Assembly: GCA_021784675.1 (NCBI GenBank)
Contig: JAJYHR010000186.1
Coordinates: 1 to 41,321, forward strand
Direction: 5' to 3'
DNA: 41,321 nt
From: Actinomycetes bacterium
GTDB lineage: Bacteria; Actinomycetota; Acidimicrobiia; Acidimicrobiales; Acidimicrobiaceae
The translations under genes and the position numbers were made by a program. Positions 28,141-38,776 of this stretch are shown here, piece by piece (the first letter of the stretch is position 1; each line of letters starts with the position of its first letter). The notes beneath the pieces are model-generated. The model saw nothing but the letters and a program-made list of their open reading frames with translations, did no database searches and was not told the origin of the DNA.

Positions 28141-28178
28141 TAGAGAAGAAGCTCGTCAAGCGTAACGAAAGCTAACAC
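28140..28178 (-). CDS. Candidate leucine-rich leader peptide MLAFVTLDELLL (leuA leader)
   Basis: Minus strand GTG TTA GCT TTC GTT ACG CTT GAC GAG CTT CTT CTC TAG: 5 Leu in 12 codons, located between serA and leuA and just upstream of the stem-loop and terminator. No strong Shine-Dalgarno. Confidence 0.6.
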   Translation of the reverse strand: MLAFVTLDELLL

Positions 28179-28191
28179 GATGCCCAGGCTA

Positions 28192-29811
28192 TCAGTCGAT
28201 CGGACCGCAGCCAACCGCTTTGGCGTAGATAATTCCGTCGGCACCGGATATCTCCGCAAGCACCGGCTCCGGGATCGGCATCGAGACCGTGAGCAGCATC
28301 AGAGCGCTGCCATCTTCCACCTTGGGCGATACCGCCATCGACGAGATCGAGATGCCGGCATCCCCCAGGACTCTGCCGACCACGCCGATCATCCCAGGGC
28401 GATCCAGGTTCCGGACCGCGAGCATCGACGCGGCGGGCGGGAGCTCGATCCAGTGGCTGTCGACCAGCACGATCCGCGGGTCGTGCCCCTTTGCCCCGGC
28501 GAGCGTCCCGGCGACCACGTGCTCCGGCGACCGGAGGACCACCAGGTTCTGGTAGTTCTGGGCGTGTGCCGAGCTGGTCTCGCGAACCTCGAGCCCGCGC
28601 TCGGCGGCAAGAGCGGGAGCGTTCACGTAAGAGACCGGCTCGTTCAGCCCGACGGAAAAGATCCCCTTCAAGATCGACAGGGTGAGAAGACGGGTGTCCT
28701 CGCCTGCGAGCTCGCCCTGGTACTCGATCTCGAGCTCGGCGGGAAGCCCGCCGACCAGGGAGGAGTGGAAGCGGCCAAGAGCCTCGGCGAGTGGGAGGTA
28801 CGGCTTCACCTCCGGGGAGGCCTCGCTGGCGTCGACGTTAACCGCAAAGGGGACGAACTCGTTCGCGAGCGCCAGCTGGACCTGCTCGGCGATGGTGACG
28901 CCGGCCTTGTTCTGCGCCTCCTCGGTGCTGGCGCCGAGATGGGGAGTGAGGACCACGTTCGGGAGGTCGAGGAGTGGCGAACCCTTGGGGGGCTCGGTGG
29001 TGAAGACGTCGAGGGCGCAGCCCGCAACCCTTCCGTCGGTGATCGCCTCGTAGAGCGCCTCCTCGTCGATGATCCCGCCGCGGGCGGCATTGACGAAGCG
29101 GATCCCCGGCTTCACCTTGGCCAGCACCTCGCGGTTGACGAGGCCCATGGTCTCCTTGGACTTGGGAAGGTGGATGGTGACCACGTCGGCCGTGGCCACC
29201 AGCTCCTCGAGAGTGACCAGGGTGACGCCCATCTTGCGCGCCCGCTCCTGGGAGATGTACGGATCGTAGGCAACCAGCTTCATCCCGAAAGCCAGCGCCC
29301 GCTGGGCCACCAGGGCACCGATGCGCCCGAGGCCGATGATGCCGAGCACCTTGCCGTAGAGCTCCATGCCCTCGAATTTGGAGCGCGCCCACTGGCCGCC
29401 GGTGAGGGAGGCGTGCGCCTGCGGCAGGTGCCGGGCGAGAGCCAGGATCAGCCCCATGGTGTGCTCGGCAGCGGAGATGATGTTCGACTGAGGGGCGTTC
29501 ACGACCATAACTCCATGGGCGGTGGCCGCCTCCACGTCGACGTTGTCCAGCCCGATACCGGCCCTTCCGACCACGATCAGGCTCGGAGCCGCCTGGATCA
29601 CCTCCTTGGTGACCTTGGTGGCCGACCTGATGATCAGGGCGTGGACGTCAGCGACCGCAGACAGCAGCTCCTCCGGAGACAGGCCAAGGGACACCCTAAC
29701 CTCGTGGCCGGCGTTGCGGAGAATCTCCAGCCCGCGATCGGCTATCTCTTCGGTTACCAGGATCGTCGCCATCTTCACCTCAATCTGGTCGGAGCCGTCA
29801 GCCCGGCGCAC
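28192..29811 (-). CDS. serA: D-3-phosphoglycerate dehydrogenase
   Basis: [72 protein letters not shown]-terminal ACT domain ([27 protein letters not shown]). Confidence 0.96.
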   Translation of the reverse strand: MRRADGSDQIEVKMATILVTEEIADRGLEILRNAGHEVRVSLGLSPEELLSAVADVHALIIRSATKVTKEVIQAAPSLIVVGRAGIGLDNVDVEAATAHGVMVVNAPQSNIISAAEHTMGLILALARHLPQAHASLTGGQWARSKFEGMELYGKVLGIIGLGRIGALVAQRALAFGMKLVAYDPYISQERARKMGVTLVTLEELVATADVVTIHLPKSKETMGLVNREVLAKVKPGIRFVNAARGGIIDEEALYEAITDGRVAGCALDVFTTEPPKGSPLLDLPNVVLTPHLGASTEEAQNKAGVTIAEQVQLALANEFVPFAVNVDASEASPEVKPYLPLAEALGRFHSSLVGGLPAELEIEYQGELAGEDTRLLTLSILKGIFSVGLNEPVSYVNAPALAAERGLEVRETSSAHAQNYQNLVVLRSPEHVVAGTLAGAKGHDPRIVLVDSHWIELPPAASMLAVRNLDRPGMIGVVGRVLGDAGISISSMAVSPKVEDGSALMLLTVSMPIPEPVLAEISGADGIIYAKAVGCGPID

Positions 29812-29822
29812 CGGCCGAGCTG

Positions 29823-31046
29823 CTAAGGCTCCAGTTTAGCAACGAACTCCGAAATACGACTAATTCCCTCAACAATCCGATCGTCACCGAGAGCGTAGGA
29901 GAGCCGCAGGTATCCCGGAGCGTCGAAGGCCTCGCCCGGCACCACCGCAACCCGCGCCTCCGAGAGGAGGAGCTCGGCGAAGGACATGCTCGAGGCCACC
30001 GGAGAGCCGTGGTACCGCCTCCCGATCACTCCGGCAACCGACGGGAAGGCGTAGAACGCCCCGTCGGGCCACGCCACATCGAAACCAGGGATGCCGGCAA
30101 GGCCGGAGACGATCGCGCTCCGCCGCCTGAAAAAGGCCTCCCGCATGTAGGCGGTCTCCCCCAAGTCGGCGCGAACGGCGGCGAGGGCGGCGCGCTGGGA
30201 GACGTTGGCGACGTTGGAAGTGAGCTGGGACTGGAGCTTGACCATGCCCTTGGCGATGTCGGCCGGCGCCACCGACCAGCCCAGCCTCCAGCCGGTCATC
30301 GAGAAGGTCTTTGAGACGCCGTTGACCAGCACCATCCGCTCGATGAGGGAGGGGGAAGCCACCTCTCCCAGCGACGTCGCCCGCTCCCCGGGGCCCGTCC
30401 CCGAGTAGGTGAGGTGCTGGTAGATCTCGTCACTCATGACGAAGAGCCCGAGCCGGTCGAGGGTGGCGGCGAGCGCTTCGCTCTCCGCGCGGGTGTAGGT
30501 AGCGCCGGTCGGGTTGGACGGCGAGACGTGGATGAACATCTTGGTCCGCTCGGTGTAGTACCGCTCGACGTCCTCGGGAGTTACCTTGAACCCGGCTGAG
30601 AGGCCGGTCGGTATGGCCACCGGAACGCCACCGGCAAGCTTGACCACCTCGGGGTAGCTCACCCAGTAGGGAGCCGGGATCAGCACCTCGTCACCCTCGT
30701 CGATGAGCGTCATCAGCACCTCGTAGATGGCGTGCTTGCCGCCGTTGGTGACGACCACCTGATCGGCGGTGACCTCCAGGCCGGCGTCCCGCTTGGTCAC
30801 CTCCGCGATCGCGGCCCGGAGCTCGGGAAGGCCCCCGGCCGCGGTATACCTGTGGTTGCGGGGATCCCGCGCGGCCTCGATGGCCGCATCGACGATGAAC
30901 CCGGGGGTCGGGAAGTCGGGCTCCCCGGCGGCAAAGCTCACTACGTCGACACCCCCGGCTATCATCGACTTTGCGATTGCGTCGATTGCCAGAGTCGCCG
31001 ATTCGGCAGCCTGTTCTATGCGAGTGGCAAGTCGCTTCGTTGACAC
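29823..31046 (-). CDS. Class I/II PLP aminotransferase (aspartate aminotransferase-like)
   Basis: [59 protein letters not shown] 31046 preceded by AAGGCGG. Confidence 0.93.
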   Translation of the reverse strand: MSTKRLATRIEQAAESATLAIDAIAKSMIAGGVDVVSFAAGEPDFPTPGFIVDAAIEAARDPRNHRYTAAGGLPELRAAIAEVTKRDAGLEVTADQVVVTNGGKHAIYEVLMTLIDEGDEVLIPAPYWVSYPEVVKLAGGVPVAIPTGLSAGFKVTPEDVERYYTERTKMFIHVSPSNPTGATYTRAESEALAATLDRLGLFVMSDEIYQHLTYSGTGPGERATSLGEVASPSLIERMVLVNGVSKTFSMTGWRLGWSVAPADIAKGMVKLQSQLTSNVANVSQRAALAAVRADLGETAYMREAFFRRRSAIVSGLAGIPGFDVAWPDGAFYAFPSVAGVIGRRYHGSPVASSMSFAELLLSEARVAVVPGEAFDAPGYLRLSYALGDDRIVEGISRISEFVAKLEP

Positions 31047-31088
31047 AGAGACACCGCCTTGATTGGTTCGGATGGAGGTACCAGGACT

Positions 31089-32201
31089 ATGACCGACCAC
31101 TTAACAATACCCGACGACCTGCTTCCCTCTGACGGCCGGTTCGGCTCCGGACCCTCCAAAGTGCCGGTGCCAACGCTTGAAGCGCTGGCGGACTCCTCCA
31201 CCTCCATCATGGGAACCTCCCACCGCCGGCCCGCGGTCAAGAACCTGGTAGGCACGGTCAGAAGCCGCCTTAAGGATCTGTTCAACCTCCCCGACGGCTA
31301 CGAAGTGCTCCTCAGCAACGGCGGCGCCACGCTGTTCTGGGATGCCGCCGCCTTCTCGCTCATCAACGCGAAGAGCGAGCATCTGGTCTTTGGCGAGTTC
31401 TCCTCCAAGTTCGCCACCGCTGCCAAGAAGGCTCCCCACCTGAGCGGCGTAGTCGAGGTCAATGCCGACTACGGCTCCTGCCCCGACCTGGTGGAAGACC
31501 CGAGCGTAGACCTCTACGCCCTCACCCACAACGAGACCTCCACCGGCGTGATGGCTCCGCTCTCGAGGCCGGCAGGAGACGCCCTGGTGGCCGTCGACGC
31601 CACCTCCGCCGCGGGCACCGTCATGGTCGACCCGTCGGTCTTCGACGTCTACTACTTCTCCCCCCAGAAGGCCTTCGCCTCCGACGGCGGCATCTGGTTC
31701 GGCCTCTTCTCGCCGGCGGCGATCGCCCGGGTGGAGGAGATCAAGGCGTCGGGAAGGTACATGCCCTCCTCGCTCGACCTGTCGATCGCGGTGCAGAACT
31801 CGCGGGAGAACCAGACCTACAACACCCCGGCGCTGGCGACCCTGTTCCTGATGAACGAGACCCTGGCCTGGATGGAGCTGCACGGCGGGTTGGAGTTCAC
31901 CTCCAAGCGGTGCGCGGCCTCGGCCGCTACCATCTACGGGTGGGCCGAGCGCTCCGCCTTCGCCACCCCCTACGTCACCGATCCCAAGCTCCGATCGCAG
32001 GCGGTCGCGACCATCGACTTCGCGGAGCAGGTCGACGCGGCGCAGGTCGCCAAGACGCTGCGGGCCAACGGCATCGTCGACACCGAGCCCTACCGCAAGC
32101 TCGGCCGGAACCAGCTCCGGATCGCGCTCTTCCCGGCGATCGACCCCACCGACATCGAGGCCCTTACCGCCTGCATCGACTACGTGGTCGAGCGGCTCTA
32201 G
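31089..32201 (+). CDS. serC: Phosphoserine aminotransferase
   Basis: DGRFGSGPSKVP, MGTSHRRPAVKNLVGTVRSRLKDLFNLPDGYEVLLSNGGATLFWDAA, YYFSPQKAFASDGGIW; ATG 31089 with GGAGG RBS. Confidence 0.94.
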   Translation: MTDHLTIPDDLLPSDGRFGSGPSKVPVPTLEALADSSTSIMGTSHRRPAVKNLVGTVRSRLKDLFNLPDGYEVLLSNGGATLFWDAAAFSLINAKSEHLVFGEFSSKFATAAKKAPHLSGVVEVNADYGSCPDLVEDPSVDLYALTHNETSTGVMAPLSRPAGDALVAVDATSAAGTVMVDPSVFDVYYFSPQKAFASDGGIWFGLFSPAAIARVEEIKASGRYMPSSLDLSIAVQNSRENQTYNTPALATLFLMNETLAWMELHGGLEFTSKRCAASAATIYGWAERSAFATPYVTDPKLRSQAVATIDFAEQVDAAQVAKTLRANGIVDTEPYRKLGRNQLRIALFPAIDPTDIEALTACIDYVVERL

Positions 32202-32254
32202 TCCCAAGCCATCCGCCCCCGCCACACCCATGCTGGGGCGGATGGCTGGTCAGG

Positions 32255-32851
32255 TTAGACCGCCGCCCGCGGCATCCAGGAGGGGCGCCGCTCCTCGAAG
32301 GCGGTTATCGCATCCATGCGGGCGAGGGTGAGATCGATATCGTCCAGGCCCTGGACAAAGCGGTTGCGGACCCCCTCGGAGAGGTCGAAGCGGAAGACCA
32401 GGTCCAGCCTGGGTACCGAGACGGTACCGTGGACCACGTCGACCAGGATCTCGGTGCCAGGGTCTTCCTCTACCGCCGCCAGCAACCGGTCCACCGCGCT
32501 CCGCTCGAGCACGACCGGCAAGAGCCCGGTCTTGGTGGCGTTGTTCCGGAAGATGTCGCCGAAGCGCGGCGAGATCACCACCCTGAACCCCCAGTCGGTG
32601 AGGGCCCAGACGGCGTGCTCCCGGGAGGAGCCAACCCCAAAGTTCTCCAGCGCGATCAGGATCGAGCCGCCGGAGAAGCGCATGTCGTTGAGGACGAACT
32701 CCGGGTTGTCCCTCCAGTCGGCAAAGAGACCCTGCCCGAATCCGGTCCGCTCCACCCGTTTCAGCCATTCGCTGGGGATGATCTGGTCGGTGTCGACATC
32801 GCTCGCCCGCAGGGGGATCCCCCTGCCCCGGTACTCACTCATCTGCCGCAA
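32255..32851 (-). CDS. leuD: 3-isopropylmalate dehydratase small subunit
   Basis: GIPLRASDVDTDQIIPSEWLKR, ENFGVGSSREHAVWALTDWGFRVVISPRFGDIFRNNATKTGLLPV. Confidence 0.95.
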   Translation of the reverse strand: MRQMSEYRGRGIPLRASDVDTDQIIPSEWLKRVERTGFGQGLFADWRDNPEFVLNDMRFSGGSILIALENFGVGSSREHAVWALTDWGFRVVISPRFGDIFRNNATKTGLLPVVLERSAVDRLLAAVEEDPGTEILVDVVHGTVSVPRLDLVFRFDLSEGVRNRFVQGLDDIDLTLARMDAITAFEERRPSWMPRAAV

Positions 32852-32866
32852 CTTGACCGTCCTCCT

Positions 32867-34282
32867 CTACAGATCGTTGGGGCTGGCAAAGTGCCCCAGT
32901 AGCGCGCTCGCGGCGGCAACCGACGGCGAGACCAGGTGGGTTCTGCCGCCACGGCCCTGCCTGCCTTCGAAGTTCCGGTTCGAGGTGGAGGCGGAGCGCT
33001 CCTTGGGCCGCAGCTGGTCGGGGTTCATCCCGAGGCACATGGAGCAGCCCGGCTCGCGCCACTCGAATCCGGCCTCGACAAGGATCCGGTCGAGACCCTC
33101 CGCCTCCGCCTGCTCGCGCACCTTGCGCGAACCGGGCACCACCATCGCCCTGACGCCGCTGGCTACCTTGCGCCCCCTGACCACCTGGGCCACAGTGCGC
33201 AGATCCTCGATCCGCGAGTTGGTGCAGGAGCCGACGAAGACCGCATCCACCGGGATCTCCCGGATCTTCTGCCCGGCGGCGAGGCCCATGTAGTCGAGGG
33301 CCCTCCGGGCCGCGTCGCGCTCCCCGCTGGTGGCAAAGGAGTCCGGATCGGGAACGGAGCCGTCGATCCCGACGACCTGGCCCGGGTTGGTACCCCAGGT
33401 CACCTGGGGAACCAGCTGGGTGGCGTCGATGGTCACCTCGGCGTCAAAGACCGCGTCCGCGTCGGTGGCAAGCGTTTTCCAGTAAGCGACCGCCTGGTCG
33501 AAGAGCTCTCCTCCCGGGGCGTGCTCCCTCCCCTTGAGGTAGCTGAAGGTCACTTCGTCGGGAGCGATCATCCCGGCGCGCGCTCCGGCCTCGATGCTCA
33601 TGTTGCACACGGTCATCCGCGCCTCCATCGAGAGCTTGGAGATCGCGTCGCCCCGGTACTCGATGACGTAGCCGATCCCCCCGCCGGTACCGATCTGCCC
33701 GATGATGGCGAGGATCAGGTCCTTCGCGGTCACCCCGGCCGGCAGCTCGCCCACGACGTTCACCGCCATGCTCTTCGGCCTGGCCTGGGGCAGGGTCTGG
33801 GTGGCGAGCACGTGCTCAACCTCCGAGGTCCCGATGCCGAACGCCAGAGCGCCGAAAGCCCCGTGAGTGGCGGTGTGCGAGTCGCCGCAAACGATGGTCA
33901 TCCCGGGGAGGGAGTAGCCCAGCTCCGGCCCGATCACGTGAACGATGCCCTGCGACGCCGATCCCATGGGGAAGTACTCGATCCCGAACTCCTCGCAGTT
34001 GGCGCCCAGCACCTCCAGCTGCTTGGCCGAGATCGGATCGGCTACCGGCTTGTCGATGTCGATGGTCGGCACGTTGTGGTCGGCGGTGGCCACGCTCAGA
34101 TCGGGCCGCCTGACCCGGCGGTTCGAGATCCGCAGCCCGTCGAAGGCCTGCGGCGAGGTGACCTCATGAATCAGGTGCATGTCGATGAAGAGCAGGTCCG
34201 GCTCGCCATCCGTACCCTCGCTGACGACATGCGCATCCCAAACCTTCGCGGACAAGGTCTTTCCCAATTTCCCTCCTGCCAA
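32867..34282 (-). CDS. leuC: 3-isopropylmalate dehydratase large subunit
   Basis: [84 protein letters not shown]. Confidence 0.96.
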   Translation of the reverse strand: MAGGKLGKTLSAKVWDAHVVSEGTDGEPDLLFIDMHLIHEVTSPQAFDGLRISNRRVRRPDLSVATADHNVPTIDIDKPVADPISAKQLEVLGANCEEFGIEYFPMGSASQGIVHVIGPELGYSLPGMTIVCGDSHTATHGAFGALAFGIGTSEVEHVLATQTLPQARPKSMAVNVVGELPAGVTAKDLILAIIGQIGTGGGIGYVIEYRGDAISKLSMEARMTVCNMSIEAGARAGMIAPDEVTFSYLKGREHAPGGELFDQAVAYWKTLATDADAVFDAEVTIDATQLVPQVTWGTNPGQVVGIDGSVPDPDSFATSGERDAARRALDYMGLAAGQKIREIPVDAVFVGSCTNSRIEDLRTVAQVVRGRKVASGVRAMVVPGSRKVREQAEAEGLDRILVEAGFEWREPGCSMCLGMNPDQLRPKERSASTSNRNFEGRQGRGGRTHLVSPSVAAASALLGHFASPNDL

Positions 34283-34328
34283 AACAAGTCCTGCCGGTCC
34301 CGCCTGCCCGATCAGCGGGTGTCCCGCC

Positions 34329-34799
34329 CTAGCGTCCGAGCCGGACCACCTCGACCCGCAGCGTCCCGCCCGGGGCCGTGTACTCCACCCACTCGCCCTC
34401 GCGCGCCCCGATCAGCGCCTTGCCGAGCGGCGAGGTTGGCGAGACTACCTCGACTCCGCGGTGCCGCTCCTCGATGGAGCCCACGAAGTAGTCGAGTGTC
34501 TCGTCGTCGCCGTCGTAGCGGAGCGAGACGTAGGCCCCCGGGGAGACCACCTCGAAAGCCCCCCCGGCCGCTTCAACCACGGTCGCGTTCGCAAGGATGT
34601 GCTCGATCTGGCGGATCCTTGCCTCCATCTTGCCCTGAGCGTCACGGGCGGCGTGGTAGTCGCCATTCTCCCGGAGATCCCCCAGTGCGCGGGCGTCGGC
34701 GATGGCCTTCGCTATCTCAATGCGGCCCACCGTCTTCAACTCCTCCAGCTCGCTGGAGAGCGCGTCGTAGGTCGCCCTGGAAATGGTCGCGTCACTCAC
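34329..34799 (-). CDS. greA: Transcription elongation factor GreA
   Basis: [58 protein letters not shown]. Confidence 0.94.
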   Translation of the reverse strand: MSDATISRATYDALSSELEELKTVGRIEIAKAIADARALGDLRENGDYHAARDAQGKMEARIRQIEHILANATVVEAAGGAFEVVSPGAYVSLRYDGDDETLDYFVGSIEERHRGVEVVSPTSPLGKALIGAREGEWVEYTAPGGTLRVEVVRLGR

Positions 34800-35220
34800 G
34801 AGCTACAATCTAGCCGGGAAGGGCTCAAGGGGGCGGTTGCCGGGTCCGTGGTTGGCGCGGGTGGGGCCGGCCTTGCCGGCGCGCTCGGCACGAAGGAGAG
34901 ACCCAAGCCGCTGGAGTTTCGCACCTCGGCGCCAGGAGCTTGCGCAACCTGCACCACTGGGAGATCGACTCCGCCAAGAGCGTCCCCGCTCCCCGGAGGA
35001 GAGGGGTCGAACGCCCGGGGAGGCCGCGCAAGAACGAAGTGCGCGGGGGCCATGCCGGCCGGCGAGGCAGGAAGCCGCAGAGGTGCCGCGTAACGTGGCA
35101 CGGGCAGGATCTTGCGCGCCAAGGCGGGAGACGGCCAAGGAACGATCCGGGCGGGGCATTCGCACTTGAGGCACCGCCCGATTCCGAATAAGCTGTTGAT
35201 TTTGAGGAGAGCTGGAGTAG

Positions 35221-36237
35221 ATGCAGCACAGGATCGCGGTCGTCGGTGGGGACGGGATCGGCCCCGAGGTGGTAGCGGAGGCGCTCAAGGTAATCGAGGC
35301 CGCCGGCGCCAAGGTAGCGGTGGAGAATTTTTCTCTCGGGGCGGCGCACTATCTCGCGACCGGCGAGGTCCTCGAGGAAGAGACGCTGGCGAAGCTTCGG
35401 GGATACGACGCCATTCTGCTCGGAGCCATCGGACCCGCCATCGGCTCGACCGACGTCCCGCCCGGCATCCTGGAGCGGGGGTTGCTGCTCAAGCTCCGCT
35501 TCGAGCTCGACCTCTACATCAACGAGCGGCCGTTCCTGACTCTGGACGCCAGCTCCACCACTACCCGCAAGCAGGCCGACTTCGTGGTCATCCGCGAGAA
35601 CACCGAGGGTACCTACGCGGGCGAGGGCGGATTCCTGCGGCGGGATACCCCGCATGAGGTAGCGACCCAGGGATCGGTCAACACCCGGATGGGCGTGGAG
35701 AGGGCGATCAGGCACGCCTTCGAAGTGGCCTCCGGCCGGCCGAGGAGGCACCTGACCCTGGTTCACAAGACCAACGTCCTCACCTACGCCGGCGACCTGT
35801 GGGCGCGGGCGTTCGCCAGCGTAGCCAAGGAGTTTCCAGCCGTTGCGACCTCCTACAACCACGTCGACGCCGCCTGCATATACCTGGTCGAAGACCCCGG
35901 GCGCTACGACGTGATCGTCACCGACAACCTCTTCGGGGACATCCTTACCGACCTGGCGGCGGCGGTAACCCAGGGGATCGGCTACGCCGCATCAGGTAAC
36001 CTGAACCCGGCGAGAACGGGGCCCTCGATGTTCGAGCCCGTCCACGGCGCGGCCCACGACCGCGCAGGGACCGGAGGGGCAAACCCGTACGCGGCCATCC
36101 GCTCCGCTGCGATGATGATGCGATTTCTAGGGGAGGACGAGGTGGCGTCCCGGGTAGAGCGGGCGATCGGGGTCCTCCCGCCGTCCGGGCTCGACACCCG
36201 CAAAATTGGCGACTTCTATGCAGAAAGGGTGAGTTGA
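35221..36237 (+). CDS. leuB: 3-isopropylmalate dehydrogenase
   Basis: IAVVGGDGIGPEVVAEALKV, VIRENTEGTYAGEGG, HVDAACIYLVEDPGRYDVIVTDNLFGDILTDLAA, NPARTGPSMFEPVHGAAHD. Confidence 0.93.
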   Translation: MQHRIAVVGGDGIGPEVVAEALKVIEAAGAKVAVENFSLGAAHYLATGEVLEEETLAKLRGYDAILLGAIGPAIGSTDVPPGILERGLLLKLRFELDLYINERPFLTLDASSTTTRKQADFVVIRENTEGTYAGEGGFLRRDTPHEVATQGSVNTRMGVERAIRHAFEVASGRPRRHLTLVHKTNVLTYAGDLWARAFASVAKEFPAVATSYNHVDAACIYLVEDPGRYDVIVTDNLFGDILTDLAAAVTQGIGYAASGNLNPARTGPSMFEPVHGAAHDRAGTGGANPYAAIRSAAMMMRFLGEDEVASRVERAIGVLPPSGLDTRKIGDFYAERVS

Positions 36238-37160
36238 TGGCAATCGAAGAGATGGACCGCATCTGGTTCAATGGGGAGCTCAAGCCGTGGGCGGACGCGA
36301 AGGTCCACGTGCTCACGCACGCGCTCCACTACGGGTACGGAGTTTTCGAAGGCATCCGCGCCTACTCGACGGCGGAGGGTCCGGCGGTCTTCCGGCTTAC
36401 CGACCACATCAACCGCCTGTTCGCCTCCGCCAAGATCATGATGATCGACATCCCCTTCACCCCCGAGGAGATCGTGGCCGCCACAAAGCAGGTGGTCAAG
36501 GCGAACGGCCACTCCTCCTGCTACATCCGGCCGGTCGCCTTCACCGGTTACGGCGAGATGGGGCTGAACCCGCTCACCTCTGCCATCGACGTCGCAATCG
36601 CCACCTGGCCGTGGGGCTCCTATCTCGGCGACGAGGGCCTCGCCAACGGGATCAGGGCAAAGATCTCCTCCTGGCGCCGGCACGATCCGAACTCGATCCC
36701 CCCGGCGGCAAAGAGCACGGGCGCCTACATCAACTCCGCCCTTGCCAAGGCCGAGGCGATCAAAGGCGGTTACGACGAGGCGATCCTCCTCTCTCCGCAG
36801 GGATTCGTCAGCGAGTGCACCGGCGAGAACCTCTTCGTGGTGAAGAACGGCAGGCTGGTGACCCCGCCGGACGCCGCCGGCGCCCTCTCCGGGATCACCC
36901 GCAGCACCATCGCCACACTGGCCGAGGAGATGGGCATCCCCGTGGTCCAGGAGAACCTGATCAGGAGCGATCTCTACCTGGCCGAAGAGATCTTCATCAC
37001 CGGCACCGCGGCAGAGGTGGTACCGGTCGGCTCGGTTGACGATCGCCAGATCGGCAGCGGGAAGCCGGGGCCGATCACCAAAGAGCTCCAGAACCGCTAC
37101 TTCGCCGTCGTGAACGGGAAGGACGGGCGTTACGCCCACTGGTTGGAGCATGTCTCCTAG
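36234..37160 (+). CDS. ilvE: Branched-chain amino acid aminotransferase
   Basis: IWFNGELKPWADAKVHVLTHALHYGYGVFEGIRAY, YIRPVAFTGYGEMG, EAILLSPQGFVSECTGENLFVVKNG; ATGA overlap with leuB. Confidence 0.95.
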   Translation: MMAIEEMDRIWFNGELKPWADAKVHVLTHALHYGYGVFEGIRAYSTAEGPAVFRLTDHINRLFASAKIMMIDIPFTPEEIVAATKQVVKANGHSSCYIRPVAFTGYGEMGLNPLTSAIDVAIATWPWGSYLGDEGLANGIRAKISSWRRHDPNSIPPAAKSTGAYINSALAKAEAIKGGYDEAILLSPQGFVSECTGENLFVVKNGRLVTPPDAAGALSGITRSTIATLAEEMGIPVVQENLIRSDLYLAEEIFITGTAAEVVPVGSVDDRQIGSGKPGPITKELQNRYFAVVNGKDGRYAHWLEHVS

Positions 37161-38736
37161 CGGCCGCGTCGAGATCTACGACACCACCCTTCGCGATGGA
37201 TCCCAGCAGGAGGGGATCTCGCTAAGCGTCGACGACAAGCTCAAGGTCGCCCACCAGCTGGACATCCTCGGAGTTGACTATATCGAGGGTGGATGGCCGG
37301 GCGCGAACCCGAAGGACGAGGCGTTCTTCGAAGCGGCCAAGCGCCAGCTCAACCTGCACACCGCCAAGCTGGTCGCCTTCGGCTCCACCCGAAGGGCGAA
37401 GGGCAAGCCCTCCGAGGACCCCAACCTTGCCGCTCTCGTCGATAGCGGGGCGAAGACCGTCTGCATCGTGGCCAAGGCGTGGGACTACCACGTTATCCAC
37501 GCGCTCAGAACCTCGACTGCCGAGGCGCTGGCCATGGCCTACGACTCCGTCGCCTTCCTGGTAGAGGCCGGCCTCGAGGTCTTCCTCGACGCCGAGCACT
37601 TCTTCGACGGCTTCCGGAACAACGAGGAGTTCGCGCTCTCCGTGCTCAGGGAGGCCGAGCGCGCCGGTGCCTCCCGTATCGTCCTCTGCGACACCAATGG
37701 GGGGACCCTTCCGGGCGAGGTCGGCCCGATCGTCGACCGGGTGAAGGCGGCTATCGCCCAGGAGATCGGGGTCCACTTCCACAACGATTCCGGCTGCGCG
37801 GTCGCCAACTCGCTGATCTCGGTCGACCACGGGGTGCTGCAGGTCCAGGGGTGCATGAACGGCTACGGCGAGCGCACCGGGAACGCGAATCTGGTTCCGG
37901 TGATCGCCGGCCTGAGCCTCAAGCGCGGCATCCGGACCATACCCGGAGACAACCTCGAGCTCCTCTCCGCGACCGCGCGCCACATCGCCGAGATCACCAA
38001 CCTGCCGCTGCCGCCCCAGAGCCCCTACGTCGGCTCCTCCGCCTTCACCCACAAGGCAGGCCTCCACGTCTCGGCGATCTCGCGGCGCCGGGACGCCTAC
38101 GAGCACGTCGATCCAACGCTGGTGGGGAACGGAACCCGGTTCGTGGTCTCCGAGATGGCCGGAAGGCAGACGCTGCAGATCAAGGCGAACGAGCTCGGGA
38201 TCGGCCTCGACGATGCGGCGACGGCGAACCTGCTCTCGCAGCTGAAAACCCTCGAGCATCGCGGGTATCACTTCGAAGCCGCAGACGGCTCCCTCGAGCT
38301 GCTGATGCGCTCTGCCACCGGGTGGGCGCAGCCCTACTTCGAGATCGAGTCGTACCGGGTGATGACCGACTGCTACGCCACCCCCGCGCCGCTCACCGAA
38401 GCCACGGTAAAGGTGGTGGTCGGCGGGAGGCGAGTGCTCGCGACCGCCGAGGGAAACGGCCCGGTCAACGCCCTCGACGAGGCGCTCCGGGCGGCGCTCA
38501 TCAGCGAGTACCCCGACCTCAAGCAGATGAAGCTCACCGACTTCAAGGTCCGGGTACTCGACTCCAGCCAGGGGACCGACGCGGTCGTCCGGGTGCTGAT
38601 CGACTTCACCGACAGCGAGGTGGAGTGGACCACCACCGGTGTCTCAGCTAACATCATTGAGGCGTCCTTCAACGCGCTGGTGGAGGGGTTCGTGCTGGCG
38701 TTGCTCCGCGCAAGCGAGCGCCGGCAGGCCTTCTGA
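37150..38736 (+). CDS. cimA: (R)-citramalate synthase
   Basis: IYDTTLRDGSQQEGISLSVDDKLKVAHQLDILGVDYIEGGWPGANPKDEAFF; GVHFHNDSGCAVANSLISVDHGVLQVQGCMNGYGERTGNANL; overlaps ilvE end. Confidence 0.94.
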   Translation: MSPSGRVEIYDTTLRDGSQQEGISLSVDDKLKVAHQLDILGVDYIEGGWPGANPKDEAFFEAAKRQLNLHTAKLVAFGSTRRAKGKPSEDPNLAALVDSGAKTVCIVAKAWDYHVIHALRTSTAEALAMAYDSVAFLVEAGLEVFLDAEHFFDGFRNNEEFALSVLREAERAGASRIVLCDTNGGTLPGEVGPIVDRVKAAIAQEIGVHFHNDSGCAVANSLISVDHGVLQVQGCMNGYGERTGNANLVPVIAGLSLKRGIRTIPGDNLELLSATARHIAEITNLPLPPQSPYVGSSAFTHKAGLHVSAISRRRDAYEHVDPTLVGNGTRFVVSEMAGRQTLQIKANELGIGLDDAATANLLSQLKTLEHRGYHFEAADGSLELLMRSATGWAQPYFEIESYRVMTDCYATPAPLTEATVKVVVGGRRVLATAEGNGPVNALDEALRAALISEYPDLKQMKLTDFKVRVLDSSQGTDAVVRVLIDFTDSEVEWTTTGVSANIIEASFNALVEGFVLALLRASERRQAF

Positions 38737-38776
38737 GCGAGGGCGCGACGGGTCAAGACGAGTGAGGAGCGGGCAA

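Noticed and set aside
28180-29826. 548-aa plus-strand ORF
   Set aside because: Antisense shadow of serA.
32936-34813. 625-aa plus-strand ORF
   Set aside because: Antisense shadow of leuC and greA, both of which have clear family motifs.
35180-35235. Leader-peptide attenuator for leuB (KLLIL codons)
   Set aside because: No in-frame stop followed by stem-loop and terminator; the frame runs into leuB.
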